Made by a program: the position numbers and the translations under genes
NCBI GenBank assembly: GCA_016191555.1
Contig: JACPVX010000078.1
Span: forward strand, 1-64,000
DNA from: Bacteroidota bacterium
GTDB lineage: Bacteria > Bacteroidota > Bacteroidia > Cytophagales > Cyclobacteriaceae
Reading direction: 5' to 3'
Length of the DNA: 64,000 nt
The notes under the pieces: generated by a model
The model's input: only the letters and a program-made list of their open reading frames with translations
Databases searched by the model: none
Told to the model about the DNA's origin: nothing
Part shown: positions 1 through 6,850 of the stretch, piece by piece
How the letters are laid out: each line of letters begins with the position of its first letter
How positions within the stretch are numbered: the first letter of the stretch is position 1

Positions 1-416
1 CCGCGGACTGGACTTGGTTAATTGGAACAGACAAATCACCCATATTAGTTTCTGCCATTGGCGACATGTTTTTGCAAGCTGACAATAAGCAGGTTTATTG
101 GCTGGACGTTGGTGGCGGAGAACTAAACTTAGTTGCAAATGGTATTCAGGACTTCAAAGACAAACTGAAAAACATTGAACTAGTGAACGAGTGGTTCATG
201 ATTGACCTAGCAACAGCCCTTCGACTTTCTGACAAAAAACTAAATGAAGGACAACTTTACTCCTATAAAAAACTGCCAATTATTGGGGGCGACTACTCGG
301 TTGATAACTTTGAGCCGACTGACATCGAAGTGCATTTTTGTTTCGCAGGGCAAATTCACAAACAAATAAAGGATTTGCCGGACGGAACAAAAGTTAATGT
401 TCAGTTTGTGCCTTAG
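1..416 (+). CDS. DUF1851 (Tdi1-like T6SS immunity) protein, 5'-truncated
   Basis: The reading frame is open from the left edge of the window (first full codon at base 3) and closes with TAG at 414-416, so this is the C-terminal part of a longer gene; the ATG at 66 is internal. The visible ~137 residues match the C-terminal DUF1851/Tdi1 pattern: an early 'VYWLDVGGGEL' strand, a 'LPIIGGDYSVDNFEP' stretch, and the family's typical ending 'GQIHKQIKDLPDGTKV'. Members of this family (GAD-like/DUF1851) are associated with immunity against DNase effectors of type VI secretion. That role is known for the family and only inferred here; no effector gene is visible. It is the first of a run of same-strand small genes, and module A follows directly. 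Confidence 0.75.
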   Translation, partial: ADWTWLIGTDKSPILVSAIGDMFLQADNKQVYWLDVGGGELNLVANGIQDFKDKLKNIELVNEWFMIDLATALRLSDKKLNEGQLYSYKKLPIIGGDYSVDNFEPTDIEVHFCFAGQIHKQIKDLPDGTKVNVQFVP

Positions 417-420
417 TGCA

Positions 421-520
421 ACAACACACAACAAATGCTTATTCCAAGCAGGCGTGTGCGTCATTGAAGTCTGTCGTTCTTTATTTATCTTTATTACCCC
501 GCGAGGCGCAGGAGACAGCT
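421..520 (+). repeat. Intergenic module A, copy 1
   Basis: About 95 bp that recur at 2056-2150 with most bases shared. It contains a small hairpin (TGCTT / AAGCA, five-base loop), the phrase GCAGGCGTGTGCGTCATTGAAG, and a promoter-like pair before a GCGAGGCGC tail. It lies between the stop of the DUF1851 gene and the small gene at 585. Confidence 0.7.
464..493 (+). promoter_or_regulatory. Bacteroidota-type promoter inside module A (copy 1)
   Basis: TTG at 464-466 and TATCTTTA at 486-493 are separated by 19 bases, close to the Bacteroidota sigma-ABfrA layout (TTG, about 19 bases, TAnnTTTG); the last base of the -7 box differs. The second copy of the module has the same boxes at identical spacing, about 85-90 bases before its gene. 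Confidence 0.5.
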
Positions 521-584
521 CGTAGGTTTTAATTGCCGCGGGATCAATTAGTACAATGATAGTATTATAAAATAGAATAGACTT

Positions 585-866
585 ATGACGAAATTGGCGA
601 TCGACATACTGTTAAAAATTAGAAAGAAGATAACTGACGACTCTGATTTAAATTGGACAAGTTTTGAGACCGCTGACGAACTCAGGAAAGAAATCGATGA
701 ATTTATTTCACGCCTTGAACAAGAGGACGAAAATGTAATGGATGACATACACGTCCATTTCCTACCGACATCGACATTTCAAGAACATTCTATGCAAAAC
801 GGTTGGACTGAGGAGTACATGAAATTAGCGAGTCAGTTCGACAAAATTTACGAGACATACAAGTGA
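585..866 (+). CDS. Small hypothetical protein (93 aa)
   Basis: A soluble, acidic 93-residue protein with no signal peptide or membrane segment. The N-terminal two-thirds should be helical and charged (motif 'ADELRKEIDEFISRLEQEDENV'), followed by 'DDIHVHFLPTSTFQEHSMQNGW'. I do not recognise the family. The ATG at 585 follows an A/T-rich leader and lies 92 bp after the module-A promoter box, which would give a plausible transcript. It sits in the run of + strand orphan genes. Its reality rests on codon pattern, promoter position and lack of competing frames. Confidence 0.6.
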   Translation: MTKLAIDILLKIRKKITDDSDLNWTSFETADELRKEIDEFISRLEQEDENVMDDIHVHFLPTSTFQEHSMQNGWTEEYMKLASQFDKIYETYK

Positions 867-921
867 CAGCACATGCTCCAACAACCCATCAAGCTGGTCG
901 GGCCAATTGAATGTTCAATCG

Positions 922-1425
922 ATGAATTATAAAAGGATTAATAAGAATTGTTCTTTAGCGACAATTAGCTGCGTACTAATACTCATTTTGACTTCGTGTT
1001 CGTTCCACACAGCTATTTCTTACCGTGCCGAAAAACAAGAAGAGTATGTCAAGGGTGACGGGTTTATGATCCATTGCGAAAAGGATAAAAATCATCTAAC
1101 TATCGGTACATATACGCCCGACACATGGGGCAAGGACTTTTATTATGGGTATCTAAAGGGCCCTAAGACAGAGAAAAAAATAGTAATTACCTCAGTAACA
1201 ATTCGGTTTCCTGACACCGGGGACAATTTGACTCTTGACACAGTGCGGGAGAAAAAAATGTATTGTTTCACTTCTGATAACTTAAAAAAGATAATTGACA
1301 GGAATAAAAAAATTGTTGTTACTGTAAATTCGACTGATCTTTTGACCGGCAAGAACGATTCAAGGGATTTTGTAATGTTTCGAAGAAAGCGGACATTTCC
1401 AACTGGAACTTTCCCTCATAAGTAA
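922..1425 (+). CDS. Putative lipoprotein (168 aa), unknown function
   Basis: Starts with a short basic segment, then the hydrophobic stretch 'VLILILTSC', which gives a lipobox with the lipidated cysteine near residue 26; the mature protein would be anchored in the outer membrane. The open frame extends to a TTG at 907, but the ATG at 922 places the basic N-terminus correctly before the signal. The mature part is beta-rich with no recognised domain; phrases such as 'GKDFYYGYLKGPKTEKK' and a polar C-terminus suggest a small immunoglobulin- or lipocalin-like fold, a guess only. The stop lies about 20 bp before module B copy 1. Confidence 0.65.
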   Translation: MNYKRINKNCSLATISCVLILILTSCSFHTAISYRAEKQEEYVKGDGFMIHCEKDKNHLTIGTYTPDTWGKDFYYGYLKGPKTEKKIVITSVTIRFPDTGDNLTLDTVREKKMYCFTSDNLKKIIDRNKKIVVTVNSTDLLTGKNDSRDFVMFRRKRTFPTGTFPHK

Positions 1426-1446
1426 CCAGCGTGCGAACGAGGCCTG

Positions 1447-1550
1447 CAGGACTGGGAGGAGCGAGATTTGGTCGAGCAAAAATCTCGCGGATATACGAAA
1501 AATATGCGCAATTTTTGGGAAAACATGCGCATAATGTTGACAGTCATTAT
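1447..1550 (+). repeat. Intergenic module B, copy 1 (two hairpins)
   Basis: About 100 bp containing the shared phrase GGGAGGAGCGAGATTTGGT. Two perfect inverted repeats are visible: GCGAGATTT (1461-1469) with AAATCTCGC, and TATGCGCA with TGCGCATA around 1503-1533. It ends with ATGTTGACAG. Related copies lie at 2886, 5844, 11654 and 14474, each immediately upstream of a + strand gene. Confidence 0.7.
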
Positions 1551-1560
1551 TCTTGGACAG

Positions 1561-2052
1561 ATGAGACCATTGTTGATAATAATAATATTTCTTGGAGTTT
1601 GTTGGACACAGGCTTTCGCTCAGAATGCGATATTGAAGAATAGTGAAGGACATCCGACCGACACGCTAGACGACAAGTCGTTATTCTTCATTAAGCACGA
1701 CACACTGACAAGATTTTTGATTGGTAAAGTTCAGACAACAGACCATTGCAGTTCTTTTTCAATAATCAGACAAAAATACAAAAAAGAGCAGGGTGGATTT
1801 CGTCAACTTGGGACAAGGACGATAGTGATTAGTAACAGATGTTCAAATCTGTTGAATGTGGATAATGTTTATTGTTTACGACTTGTGGACTTCAAAATCA
1901 TCAAGGAGACCGTCAAAATTACAATAGCTGACTCCAATGACAAGAAACTAAGAACCAAACTCAAGGGAGACAAGGACTTTGAGATTCACCTAAAAGATAA
2001 AATAGTCAAATTTATTAGTAACGTTGAGTGTAATGTAGTTCGGATAGAATAA
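1561..2052 (+). CDS. Secreted hypothetical protein (163 aa)
   Basis: The start at 1561 gives a classical Sec signal peptide, 'MRPLLIIIIFLGVCWTQAFA', with a likely cleavage after AFA. The frame continues upstream to a TTG at 1468, but that part translates module B and is not coding. The mature 140 residues are basic and beta-rich, with several cysteines ('TTDHCSSFS', 'ISNRCSNLL', 'VYCLRLVDF', 'NVECNVVR') that could form disulphides in the periplasm. No family recognised. It is framed by module B upstream and module A copy 2 downstream, so gene and modules look like one unit. Confidence 0.65.
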   Translation: MRPLLIIIIFLGVCWTQAFAQNAILKNSEGHPTDTLDDKSLFFIKHDTLTRFLIGKVQTTDHCSSFSIIRQKYKKEQGGFRQLGTRTIVISNRCSNLLNVDNVYCLRLVDFKIIKETVKITIADSNDKKLRTKLKGDKDFEIHLKDKIVKFISNVECNVVRIE

Positions 2053-2055
2053 CAG

Positions 2056-2150
2056 CTGCCAACAAATGCTTATTGCAAGCAGGCGTATGCGTCATTGAAG
2101 TGTGTAGCACTTTATTTATCTTTATCACCCGCGAGGCGCTGGGACAGGAC
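2056..2150 (+). repeat. Intergenic module A, copy 2
   Basis: Second copy of the module at 421-520. It keeps the hairpin TGCTT-ATTGC-AAGCA, the phrase GCAGGCGTATGCGTCATTGAAG and the promoter pair. The flanks GCTGCCAACAAATGC and GTGGCGTCAGGCAAC (ending about 2193) are loosely complementary, so the element plus leader could fold as a long imperfect hairpin. Confidence 0.7.
2095..2124 (+). promoter_or_regulatory. Bacteroidota-type promoter inside module A (copy 2)
   Basis: TTG at 2095-2097 and TATCTTTA at 2117-2124 with a 19-base spacer, identical in layout to the copy at 464-493. The gene start at 2208 lies 84 bp downstream. Confidence 0.5.
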
Positions 2151-2207
2151 GCAGTTTCAATTTCCACCCGATTGCAAATAGTGGCGTCAGGCAACATATA
2201 TTATCTA

Positions 2208-2645
2208 ATGAAGATACATGTAATTACTTTCAGTTTGACTTTAGGTTATTCTATCTCCATGGGGCAAGATTCGATTCCATTGGATATTGTGAAGTTGAGC
2301 AACCATTCAATTCATCGAATAGGGCATCGACCACCAAATTTCAGTGTTGACGAAAAGGTTCTAAAAACGATAAGAGGAAATAGGAAGAAGTACTCCAACT
2401 ATTTTCTCGATCAGCTCCCAGACACGTCAAAGACGATTGTGGCACATCTGCTACTTGTCAAGATGTATCGAGATACTGTGTCCGTTGGGGAAAAGACATT
2501 TATCAATGAGGGCAATTTGCAATCCGGGTTCGACTTTTCAATGAATGGGTTGAAATTTAGAAAGTATCTTACCGGAAAGTATTTGGTGGACATCGAATCA
2601 ATGAGGAAGGTAAGAGACAAATGGTTAGCGATTGTGACCAAATAA
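2208..2645 (+). CDS. Secreted hypothetical protein (145 aa)
   Basis: The ATG at 2208 starts a signal peptide ('MKIHVITFSLTLGYSISMGQ') typical of this genome, where signals often end in GQ. The frame runs upstream to 2073 through module A, but that part is repeat. The mature protein is 120-odd residues, basic, with 'KLSNHSIHRIGHRPPNFSVDEK' near the front and two predicted helices towards the C-terminus ('RKVRDKWLAIV'). No family recognised. It is probably expressed from the module-A promoter 84 bp upstream. Confidence 0.6.
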   Translation: MKIHVITFSLTLGYSISMGQDSIPLDIVKLSNHSIHRIGHRPPNFSVDEKVLKTIRGNRKKYSNYFLDQLPDTSKTIVAHLLLVKMYRDTVSVGEKTFINEGNLQSGFDFSMNGLKFRKYLTGKYLVDIESMRKVRDKWLAIVTK

Positions 2646-2685
2646 TAAACGCTGCCTAACGGTACGTTGCGTAATGGTGGTGTAG

Positions 2686-2836
2686 CATCAATGCACCCAA
2701 CAATCCTGCCAATCCCAAAATCCTGATTCAGACAGTAGGCTGTTCGTCTCGCAACTCACACCCCCCAATGACCAATGACTATTGACCACACCATCACGTC
2801 TCGCAACCGCACCCCCATTAACGATTATCGATTAAC
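2686..2836. repeat. Low-complexity intergenic module C, copy 1
   Basis: C-rich spacer made of short recurring phrases: AATCCTGCCAATCCCAAAATCC, CTGATTCAGACAG, CAATGACCAATGACTATTGACC and CGTCTCGCAAC. The same phrases recur at 4438-4637, 5613-5757 and 6548-6776. With module B it fills the 366-bp gap before the gene at 3012. No gene is seen. Just before it, GCCTAACG at about 2654 resembles an integron R-box half, without other support. Confidence 0.6.
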
Positions 2837-2885
2837 TAGTAGCTTCTCACTTAAAGCAAACTGATTATTCACAATCCCAATTATT

Positions 2886-3003
2886 TGGAGGTGCGGGAGG
2901 GAACAGCGAGATTTGGTAGAGCAAACACCTGGCGGGTATAAGAGAAATGGGCGCAGGGTTTTTGGAAAGCATGCACATATACTAATGCTGGCCGCAACGC
3001 CCC
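2886..3003 (+). repeat. Intergenic module B, copy 2
   Basis: Begins GGAGGTGCGGGAGGGAACAG, keeps CGAGATTTGGTAGAGCAAA, and has the second hairpin pair as GGCGCAGG / ATGCACAT with one mismatch. It ends in ATGCTGGCCGCAACGCC, nine bases before the gene start at 3012. Confidence 0.65.
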
Positions 3004-3011
3004 AACAAAAA

Positions 3012-3491
3012 ATGAAGACTCAATTAATAATTTTCCTAATTACGTTGACATCTGCGACAACCTTACTGGGACAGGACGGCTCAAACATCTTGTATGGTAC
3101 GGTAGACAAATTGGATAATTCATACATTGGCGACTTTGTTCACCTTGACTTTTATAACAATTCTTATCGAGGGACAACTTTGGACACAATAGCAATTGAG
3201 ATTGAAGGTAAGTCCATGAAATTTGTTGAACGAAGAAGGGACAATGGTAATAATAATTGGTTCAATCAACAATATCTTGAATCTTTGGACAAGGTTGCGG
3301 GTCAAAAGATCAAGATCGTTAAATTAAGACTTGATAAAATAACGACCGACTCAGTTTTTGTGACCAGCTATTTAGAATTTTTCACAGTGGACAAACTTGA
3401 AAAGAAAAAGGAAGTCAAAAATAGATTCTCGCGTACAATTATTGCTGCCGTGTTAGTTAGTGCCAACAGTCACAAACGACAAGTGAAGTGA
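3012..3491 (+). CDS. Secreted hypothetical protein (159 aa)
   Basis: The chosen ATG gives the signal peptide 'MKTQLIIFLITLTSATTLLG', cleaved before QDG; the upstream extension to 2913 is translation of module B. The mature protein is basic and alternates strands and loops ('GTVDKLDNSYIGDFVHLDFYNNSY', 'IAIEIEGKSMKFVERRRDNGNNNW'). The final ~20 residues ('FSRTIIAAVLVSANSHKR') look unlike the rest, and the DNA there contains GTTAGTGCCAACAG. The natural C-terminus may therefore have been replaced where a repeat joined the gene (inference). No family recognised. Confidence 0.6.
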   Translation: MKTQLIIFLITLTSATTLLGQDGSNILYGTVDKLDNSYIGDFVHLDFYNNSYRGTTLDTIAIEIEGKSMKFVERRRDNGNNNWFNQQYLESLDKVAGQKIKIVKLRLDKITTDSVFVTSYLEFFTVDKLEKKKEVKNRFSRTIIAAVLVSANSHKRQVK

Positions 3492-3547
3492 TGGCACTAC
3501 CGCCAACAAAATGCTTCTGCAATGGTGCGGTGACGTGTAAGCTATAA

Positions 3548-3670
3548 GTGTTATCTTCGTTCAACCTTGAGAATGTTATTCAAAGAGAACTAATCGAATC
3601 TGCAATAACCTACGAAAAATTTATTGTGACAGTTGGACTAGTAGATAGTGATTACAAAAGAATGAAATGA
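3548..3670 (+). pseudogene. Short gene remnant (~40 codons)
   Basis: From a GTG at 3548 to TGA at 3668-3670 a frame encodes about 40 residues ending '...TVGLVDSDYKRMK'. It starts inside a degenerate A-like element (ATGCTTCTGCAATGGTGCG... TTATCTTCG at about 3551). The composition is protein-like, but there is no proper N-terminus, suggesting the 3' end of a gene cut by the repeat. It could also be a genuine micro-ORF. Confidence 0.25.
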
Positions 3671-3674
3671 AAAC

Positions 3675-3739
3675 GCCAGCACATAACAGCACATTTGCAA
3701 TAGGCGGGGTTTCGCGCTCCACAGACAGTTTAGTGGTAA
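3675..3739 (+). repeat. Intergenic module F (GC-rich half palindrome)
   Basis: Sequence beginning GCCAGCACATAACAGCACAT and continuing through GGCGGGGTTTCGCGCTCC to GTTTAGTGGTAA. I recall elements of this wording as left arms of long palindromes between Bacteroidota genes (memory, not checked). Here the right arm is absent and the lipoprotein gene at 3745 begins at once. Confidence 0.4.
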
Positions 3740-3744
3740 CCATT

Positions 3745-4425
3745 ATGAAATATCAACTTCTACTAATCCTTCTGACATTTGGTTGCTCCCCTTTAGAGCA
3801 GAACGATTTCATTGAGTCAAAGGAGGTGGGTAAAACGAATCACGGCACGATTGTTTACAAACTATATCAGACGGGAATCGACAGCTATCGTTACGAGTTT
3901 TGCCTGGTTGACAAGGTGGACACAACCGACATTTTTGAAACGCATTTAAATGAGGCGACTTATCACAACATACGATTTATTGTTGTTGAGAATGGCGACA
4001 CCACTAAGATTAAGTCAAATAGAGACTTCTGGCACTTGTCAAAAAATATAGGTGATCACGTGTTCACTTTGCTTGAGAAAACTGACCCTTTTAAAGATCT
4101 AGGCTGTACTGCTCATGGAGAATCGGGACGAATTATTCAGCTTATGCTTTATAATGACTCTATAAAAGCATTATCTGATTTGGAGACTTTAGCTCACAAG
4201 AAAATATGGGACTTACAAGAGGTCGACTCCATTGCGAGACAATTGAATGAATTGAATACTATGACTTACACATTCATTGACGGCTATCCAACAAAGACTG
4301 ACAATCATTTCACAGTCAAATTTGGGCAGGTATCAGATGAACAACTTCCGACAATTTTTAAGTATCGGGTGGACATTACTTCTGGTCGTGTTGATAGAGT
4401 TGAGGACTCATTGGACTTAAAATAA
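3745..4425 (+). CDS. Putative lipoprotein (226 aa), paralogue of the gene at 14589
   Basis: The ATG at 3745 starts 'MKYQLLLILLTFGC', a lipoprotein signal with the cysteine at residue 14. The open frame extends to 3667 but that part is module F. Most residues match the paralogue at 14589 by eye, including 'RYEF.LVDK.DTTDIF', 'EKTDPFK.LG.TAH.ESGR', 'DGYPTK' and 'FGQVSDEQLPTIF'. The mature part looks like a globular periplasmic or surface domain of unknown function. DNA homology with the paralogue starts at CCATTATG (3740) and ends near the stop, so only the gene itself is shared. Module C follows. Confidence 0.7.
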   Translation: MKYQLLLILLTFGCSPLEQNDFIESKEVGKTNHGTIVYKLYQTGIDSYRYEFCLVDKVDTTDIFETHLNEATYHNIRFIVVENGDTTKIKSNRDFWHLSKNIGDHVFTLLEKTDPFKDLGCTAHGESGRIIQLMLYNDSIKALSDLETLAHKKIWDLQEVDSIARQLNELNTMTYTFIDGYPTKTDNHFTVKFGQVSDEQLPTIFKYRVDITSGRVDRVEDSLDLK

Positions 4426-4437
4426 AGATTGCCCAAA

Positions 4438-4637
4438 TGGCACTACCCCCCTAAGTCCCAACTCTCAACCTCACGTCTCGCAACTCACACCCCCCAATGA
4501 CCAATGACTATTGACCACACCGTCATGCCTCGCAACACGCACCCCCAATGACTATTGACCATTGACCACTCCCGTCTCGCAACACAAAACCCCCAAGCCC
4601 CAAGTCCCAAGTCCTAAGCCCCAAGTCCCAACCTCTT
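4438..4637. repeat. Low-complexity intergenic module C, copy 2
   Basis: The longest run of the C-type spacer: CAATGACCAATGACTATTG units, CGTCTCGCAAC phrases and an iterated AAGTCCCAAG / AAGCCCCAAG heptamer-like tract near 4590-4630. Apparent ORFs here (such as 4562-4783) are translations of the repeats. Confidence 0.6.
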
Positions 4638-4670
4638 CCATCACGAATAATCTGTTATATTCGAGTTGGA

Positions 4671-5144
4671 ATGGAAAAAAGTCTTACAGGCAGCAATCGA
4701 GAAACGAAGATGGGGGTCGCTATTCTTTTAGCGATCTTTCTCGCGGTGATCGTCTACGGGTTCGCGCAAGACGGATTATCTGACGGTGCGATTGTGGTAA
4801 TCGTCTGCCTCTACCTGCTGCTGATCGTGCTGGGCATGAGCGGTTACCGGGGCATTGATGTATACTTCGACCAACAGCATGTCTTTCTCAAAGGTCCGCA
4901 TGGCATCGAGCGGCTCTCCTTTTCGAGCATGAAGAGACTAGGATATGGCGGAACCAATCGAAATCGCGTCAACATTATAGGAGTTAACTTTCATATCATG
5001 GGTGGTTATTATCTTGAATACTTTGATGCAGCATCCGAAACTTCGGCATTTATTCATTTCACCTCTTTCGGCCTTACAGACGACATGAAAGAGTTTGCGC
5101 GACTGGCCAAGGAAGCAAATCCACGCTTCGTTACATACTTTTAA
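4671..5144 (+). CDS. Membrane-anchored hypothetical protein (157 aa)
   Basis: Two adjacent hydrophobic segments ('VAILLAIFLAVIVYGFA', about residues 15-31, and 'GAIVVIVCLYLLLIVLGM', about 39-56) form a hairpin membrane anchor. A ~100-residue cytoplasmic domain with PH-like strand pattern follows ('IDVYFDQQHVFLKGPHGIERLSFSSMKRLGYGG', 'YYLEYFDAASETSAFIHFTSFGL'). That fold is a guess. A TATATTCG box at 4656-4663 lies only 8 bp before the ATG, suggesting a very short leader or a later start at the ATG at 4710. GC content is higher than its neighbours. Family not recognised. Confidence 0.6.
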   Translation: MEKSLTGSNRETKMGVAILLAIFLAVIVYGFAQDGLSDGAIVVIVCLYLLLIVLGMSGYRGIDVYFDQQHVFLKGPHGIERLSFSSMKRLGYGGTNRNRVNIIGVNFHIMGGYYLEYFDAASETSAFIHFTSFGLTDDMKEFARLAKEANPRFVTYF

Positions 5145-5198
5145 TGGTCGAACAAAATCAAGGTAGTGAAGATTACCCTACTTTAAAAAATCAACCCC

Positions 5199-5612
5199 AT
5201 GAAAGAATTGAAAGAGATACTAGAGAAGAGTTTGGTTGACGACTCTAGTATGAGTGTGATCATTCATTGTAATATACCCAAACTGCATTTGAACATTAAT
5301 GACTCGCGACAAATGTTGGGTTATGGCATAGGATTAGACAGACAACAAGGTTTTACTTTAACGGTTAGCATCGACAAAAATTCCAATAAGGGAAAGAAAA
5401 TCAAAGAGCTATTGAACGAGAATAACTTCTTAGCCGACTTTAAACCTTTTGAAGGCCGCAGATCAGTGATTTATTGTAAAGACTTTAGACGGGAAATTGA
5501 AACGCTTGAAAAAACAATTCACCACCTAATTCACAAGATCAATAAAGGCAGCTCGGAGCAATTTTTTGAACTAACGGCCACCCGTACTGACGGAACTTTC
5601 ACGATCGAATAG
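5199..5612 (+). CDS. Hypothetical cytoplasmic protein (137 aa)
   Basis: Soluble protein without signal peptide. It begins with an amphipathic helix ('MKELKEILEKSLVDD'), then strands ('MSVIIHCNIPKLHLNIN', 'GFTLTVSIDK'), and a charged helix ('IETLEKTIHHLIHKI') near the C-terminus. The small alpha/beta layout would suit an immunity-like or adaptor protein, but no family is recognised. The gene stands 54 bp after the membrane-protein gene and may share its transcript. Module C copy 3 begins right after the stop. Confidence 0.55.
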   Translation: MKELKEILEKSLVDDSSMSVIIHCNIPKLHLNINDSRQMLGYGIGLDRQQGFTLTVSIDKNSNKGKKIKELLNENNFLADFKPFEGRRSVIYCKDFRREIETLEKTIHHLIHKINKGSSEQFFELTATRTDGTFTIE

Positions 5613-5757
5613 CCCCGACAATCCTCCCAAATCCTGATTCAGGCAAAGAGCAGTCCACTCGTGTCACAACCCGATTCCCCCAATGACCATTGACTATTGA
5701 CCACACCGTCATTTCTAGCAACCCGAAACCCCCAAGCCCCAAGGCCCAAGTCCTAAT
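5613..5757. repeat. Low-complexity intergenic module C, copy 3
   Basis: Same phrases as the other C spacers (CAAATCCTGATTCAGGCA, CCAATGACCATTGACTATTG, AAGCCCCAAGGCCCAAG). Together with modules E and B it fills the 380-bp gap between the genes at 5199 and 5993. No gene is visible. Confidence 0.55.
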
Positions 5758-5792
5758 AGAGCCTCGGTGAAATAAAAGAATCCACGACTTTT

Positions 5793-5847
5793 TTGTCATG
5801 AAAAAACGACACGTTTTGTAGAGATTTTACGACAAGGCTTTTTTTGG
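5793..5847. repeat. Near-identical element E, copy 1
   Basis: About 53 bases starting TTGTCATGAAAAAACG, matching 11601-11653 with one difference. The ends are inverted (TTGTC / GACAA), and a tight inner hairpin AAAACG-ACA-CGTTTT is present. Both copies are followed directly by a module B. Confidence 0.75.
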
Positions 5848-5980
5848 AGGAGTGGGAGAGAAGACCGAGATTTGGTAAAACAGATAATCAGCGATTACTA
5901 TAATTTGAAATTGGCGCAAGTTTATTTAGGAATGCACAACGTTTAAATCAAACATTTGCACACGCTGGTAGCGTGCATTA
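5844..5980 (+). repeat. Intergenic module B, copy 3
   Basis: Starts TTGGAGGAGTGGGAGAGAAG, keeps CGAGATTTGGTAAAACAGA, then a longer middle and GGCGCAAGTTTATTTAGGAA followed by TGCACAACG. Just before the gene there is an extra perfect hairpin, CACGCT-GGT-AGCGTG (about 5962-5976). Confidence 0.6.
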
Positions 5981-5992
5981 AATAAAAAGAGA

Positions 5993-6436
5993 ATGAAAAT
6001 AGTAATAATTACACTTCTGACAATTATATCATTGACTGTAGTAGGGCAGGCCAATAAGCAATGTTATGAGAAGGTATATAGAGTGGCAGACACTCTCCCC
6101 AAACTAATTAGTAAGCCGGAGGATGTTTTACGAATCTTAAAAAATGAAATCGTAATTCCTGACAGCTTAAAAAATCGTTTAGGACACCTCATTATAATGT
6201 ATGTGATCAACTGCAATGGTGACTTAGTTAATTTAAGGACTGCAAAGACTGCTGACTCAAATGGTCACATTGAGAAAAATGAATTTGGATTCCTGTCGTC
6301 AGAGATATTCAAGATTATTAAGCGCGAGATAAAATGGATTCCAGCAAGGCATGGTGGTAAAACAGTCGACTTTTTACAGATATTATCAATTAATTTTGAG
6401 AAAGGAGAAATCAGGATAAGTCTTACAGCAACGTAA
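5993..6436 (+). CDS. Secreted protein with TonB C-terminal-like domain (147 aa)
   Basis: Signal peptide 'MKIVIITLLTIISLTVVG' with cleavage before Q. The mature ~128 residues follow the TonB C-terminal pattern of Bacteroidota: 'DTLPKLISKPEDVLRILKNEIVIP' (helix and small strand), then 'GHLIIMYVINCNGDLVNL' (central strands), and 'IKWIPARHGGKTVDFLQILSINF' (the usual W-P/PG-GK strand pair). A real TonB would have an N-terminal membrane anchor and a proline-rich linker; both are missing, so this is a free periplasmic domain. A related architecture occurs at 17588. Preceded by modules E and B. Confidence 0.65.
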   Translation: MKIVIITLLTIISLTVVGQANKQCYEKVYRVADTLPKLISKPEDVLRILKNEIVIPDSLKNRLGHLIIMYVINCNGDLVNLRTAKTADSNGHIEKNEFGFLSSEIFKIIKREIKWIPARHGGKTVDFLQILSINFEKGEIRISLTAT

Positions 6437-6547
6437 GGCTCAATTTTATGTCCGCGCAGAGTGCTGCCGCTAATTGATCATCAAAACAGTTTTGTCATTT
6501 TTTGCTATTCATAGATTTCAAAGCGATACTCTACGCATACCCTATCT

Positions 6548-6776
6548 TCTCACCCCACCCAATAATCCTGCCCATCCTAAAATCCCGCAAATCCTGATTC
6601 ACACAGCAGTCTGCCCGCCTCGCAACTCACACCCCCCAATGACCAATGACTATTGACCACACACCGTCCCGTCTCTCAACCCGCACCCCCCAAATGACTA
6701 TTGACCATTGACCACTCCCGTCTCGCAACACAAAACCCCCAAGCCCCAAGCCCTAAGTCCCAAGTCCCATCCCCAA
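6548..6776. repeat. Low-complexity intergenic module C, copy 4
   Basis: Most of the 414-bp gap between the genes at 5993 and 6851 is C-type spacer: CCTGCCCATCCTAAAATCCC, CAATGACCAATGACTATTG (twice) and iterated AAGCCCCAAG. The only other features in the gap are the promoter and inverted repeat near 6799-6835. Confidence 0.6.
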
Positions 6777-6798
6777 TTCCCAGAATAATTATTCCCAC

Positions 6799-6835
6799 CT
6801 GCGCAAAAAGACTGCGCAGCCACCATCTACATTTG
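6799..6835 (+). promoter_or_regulatory. Perfect -7 box with upstream inverted repeat
   Basis: TACATTTG at 6828-6835 is an exact TAnnTTTG match, 15 bases before the ATG at 6851. Immediately upstream, CTGCGC (6799-6804) and GCGCAG (6814-6819) form an inverted repeat over the expected -33 region, where no clear TTG is seen. This suggests a regulated promoter for the gene at 6851 and possibly the RNA-repair genes beyond. Confidence 0.45.
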
Positions 6836-6850
6836 AGGAAATGATAGAAA

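Noticed and set aside
1468..1560. N-terminal extension of the gene at 1561 from a TTG
   Set aside because: It translates module B; the same effect creates false extensions at 2073, 2913, 3667, 12678 and 14502, and in each case the later ATG begins a signal peptide or lipoprotein signal.
2654..2660. GCCTAAC as an integron attC R-box
   Set aside because: A seven-base match alone is not significant; no matching partner box, no integrase, and other module ends do not fit the GTTRRRY pattern consistently.
6474..6656. 60-codon ORF
   Set aside because: It translates the C-type low-complexity spacer.
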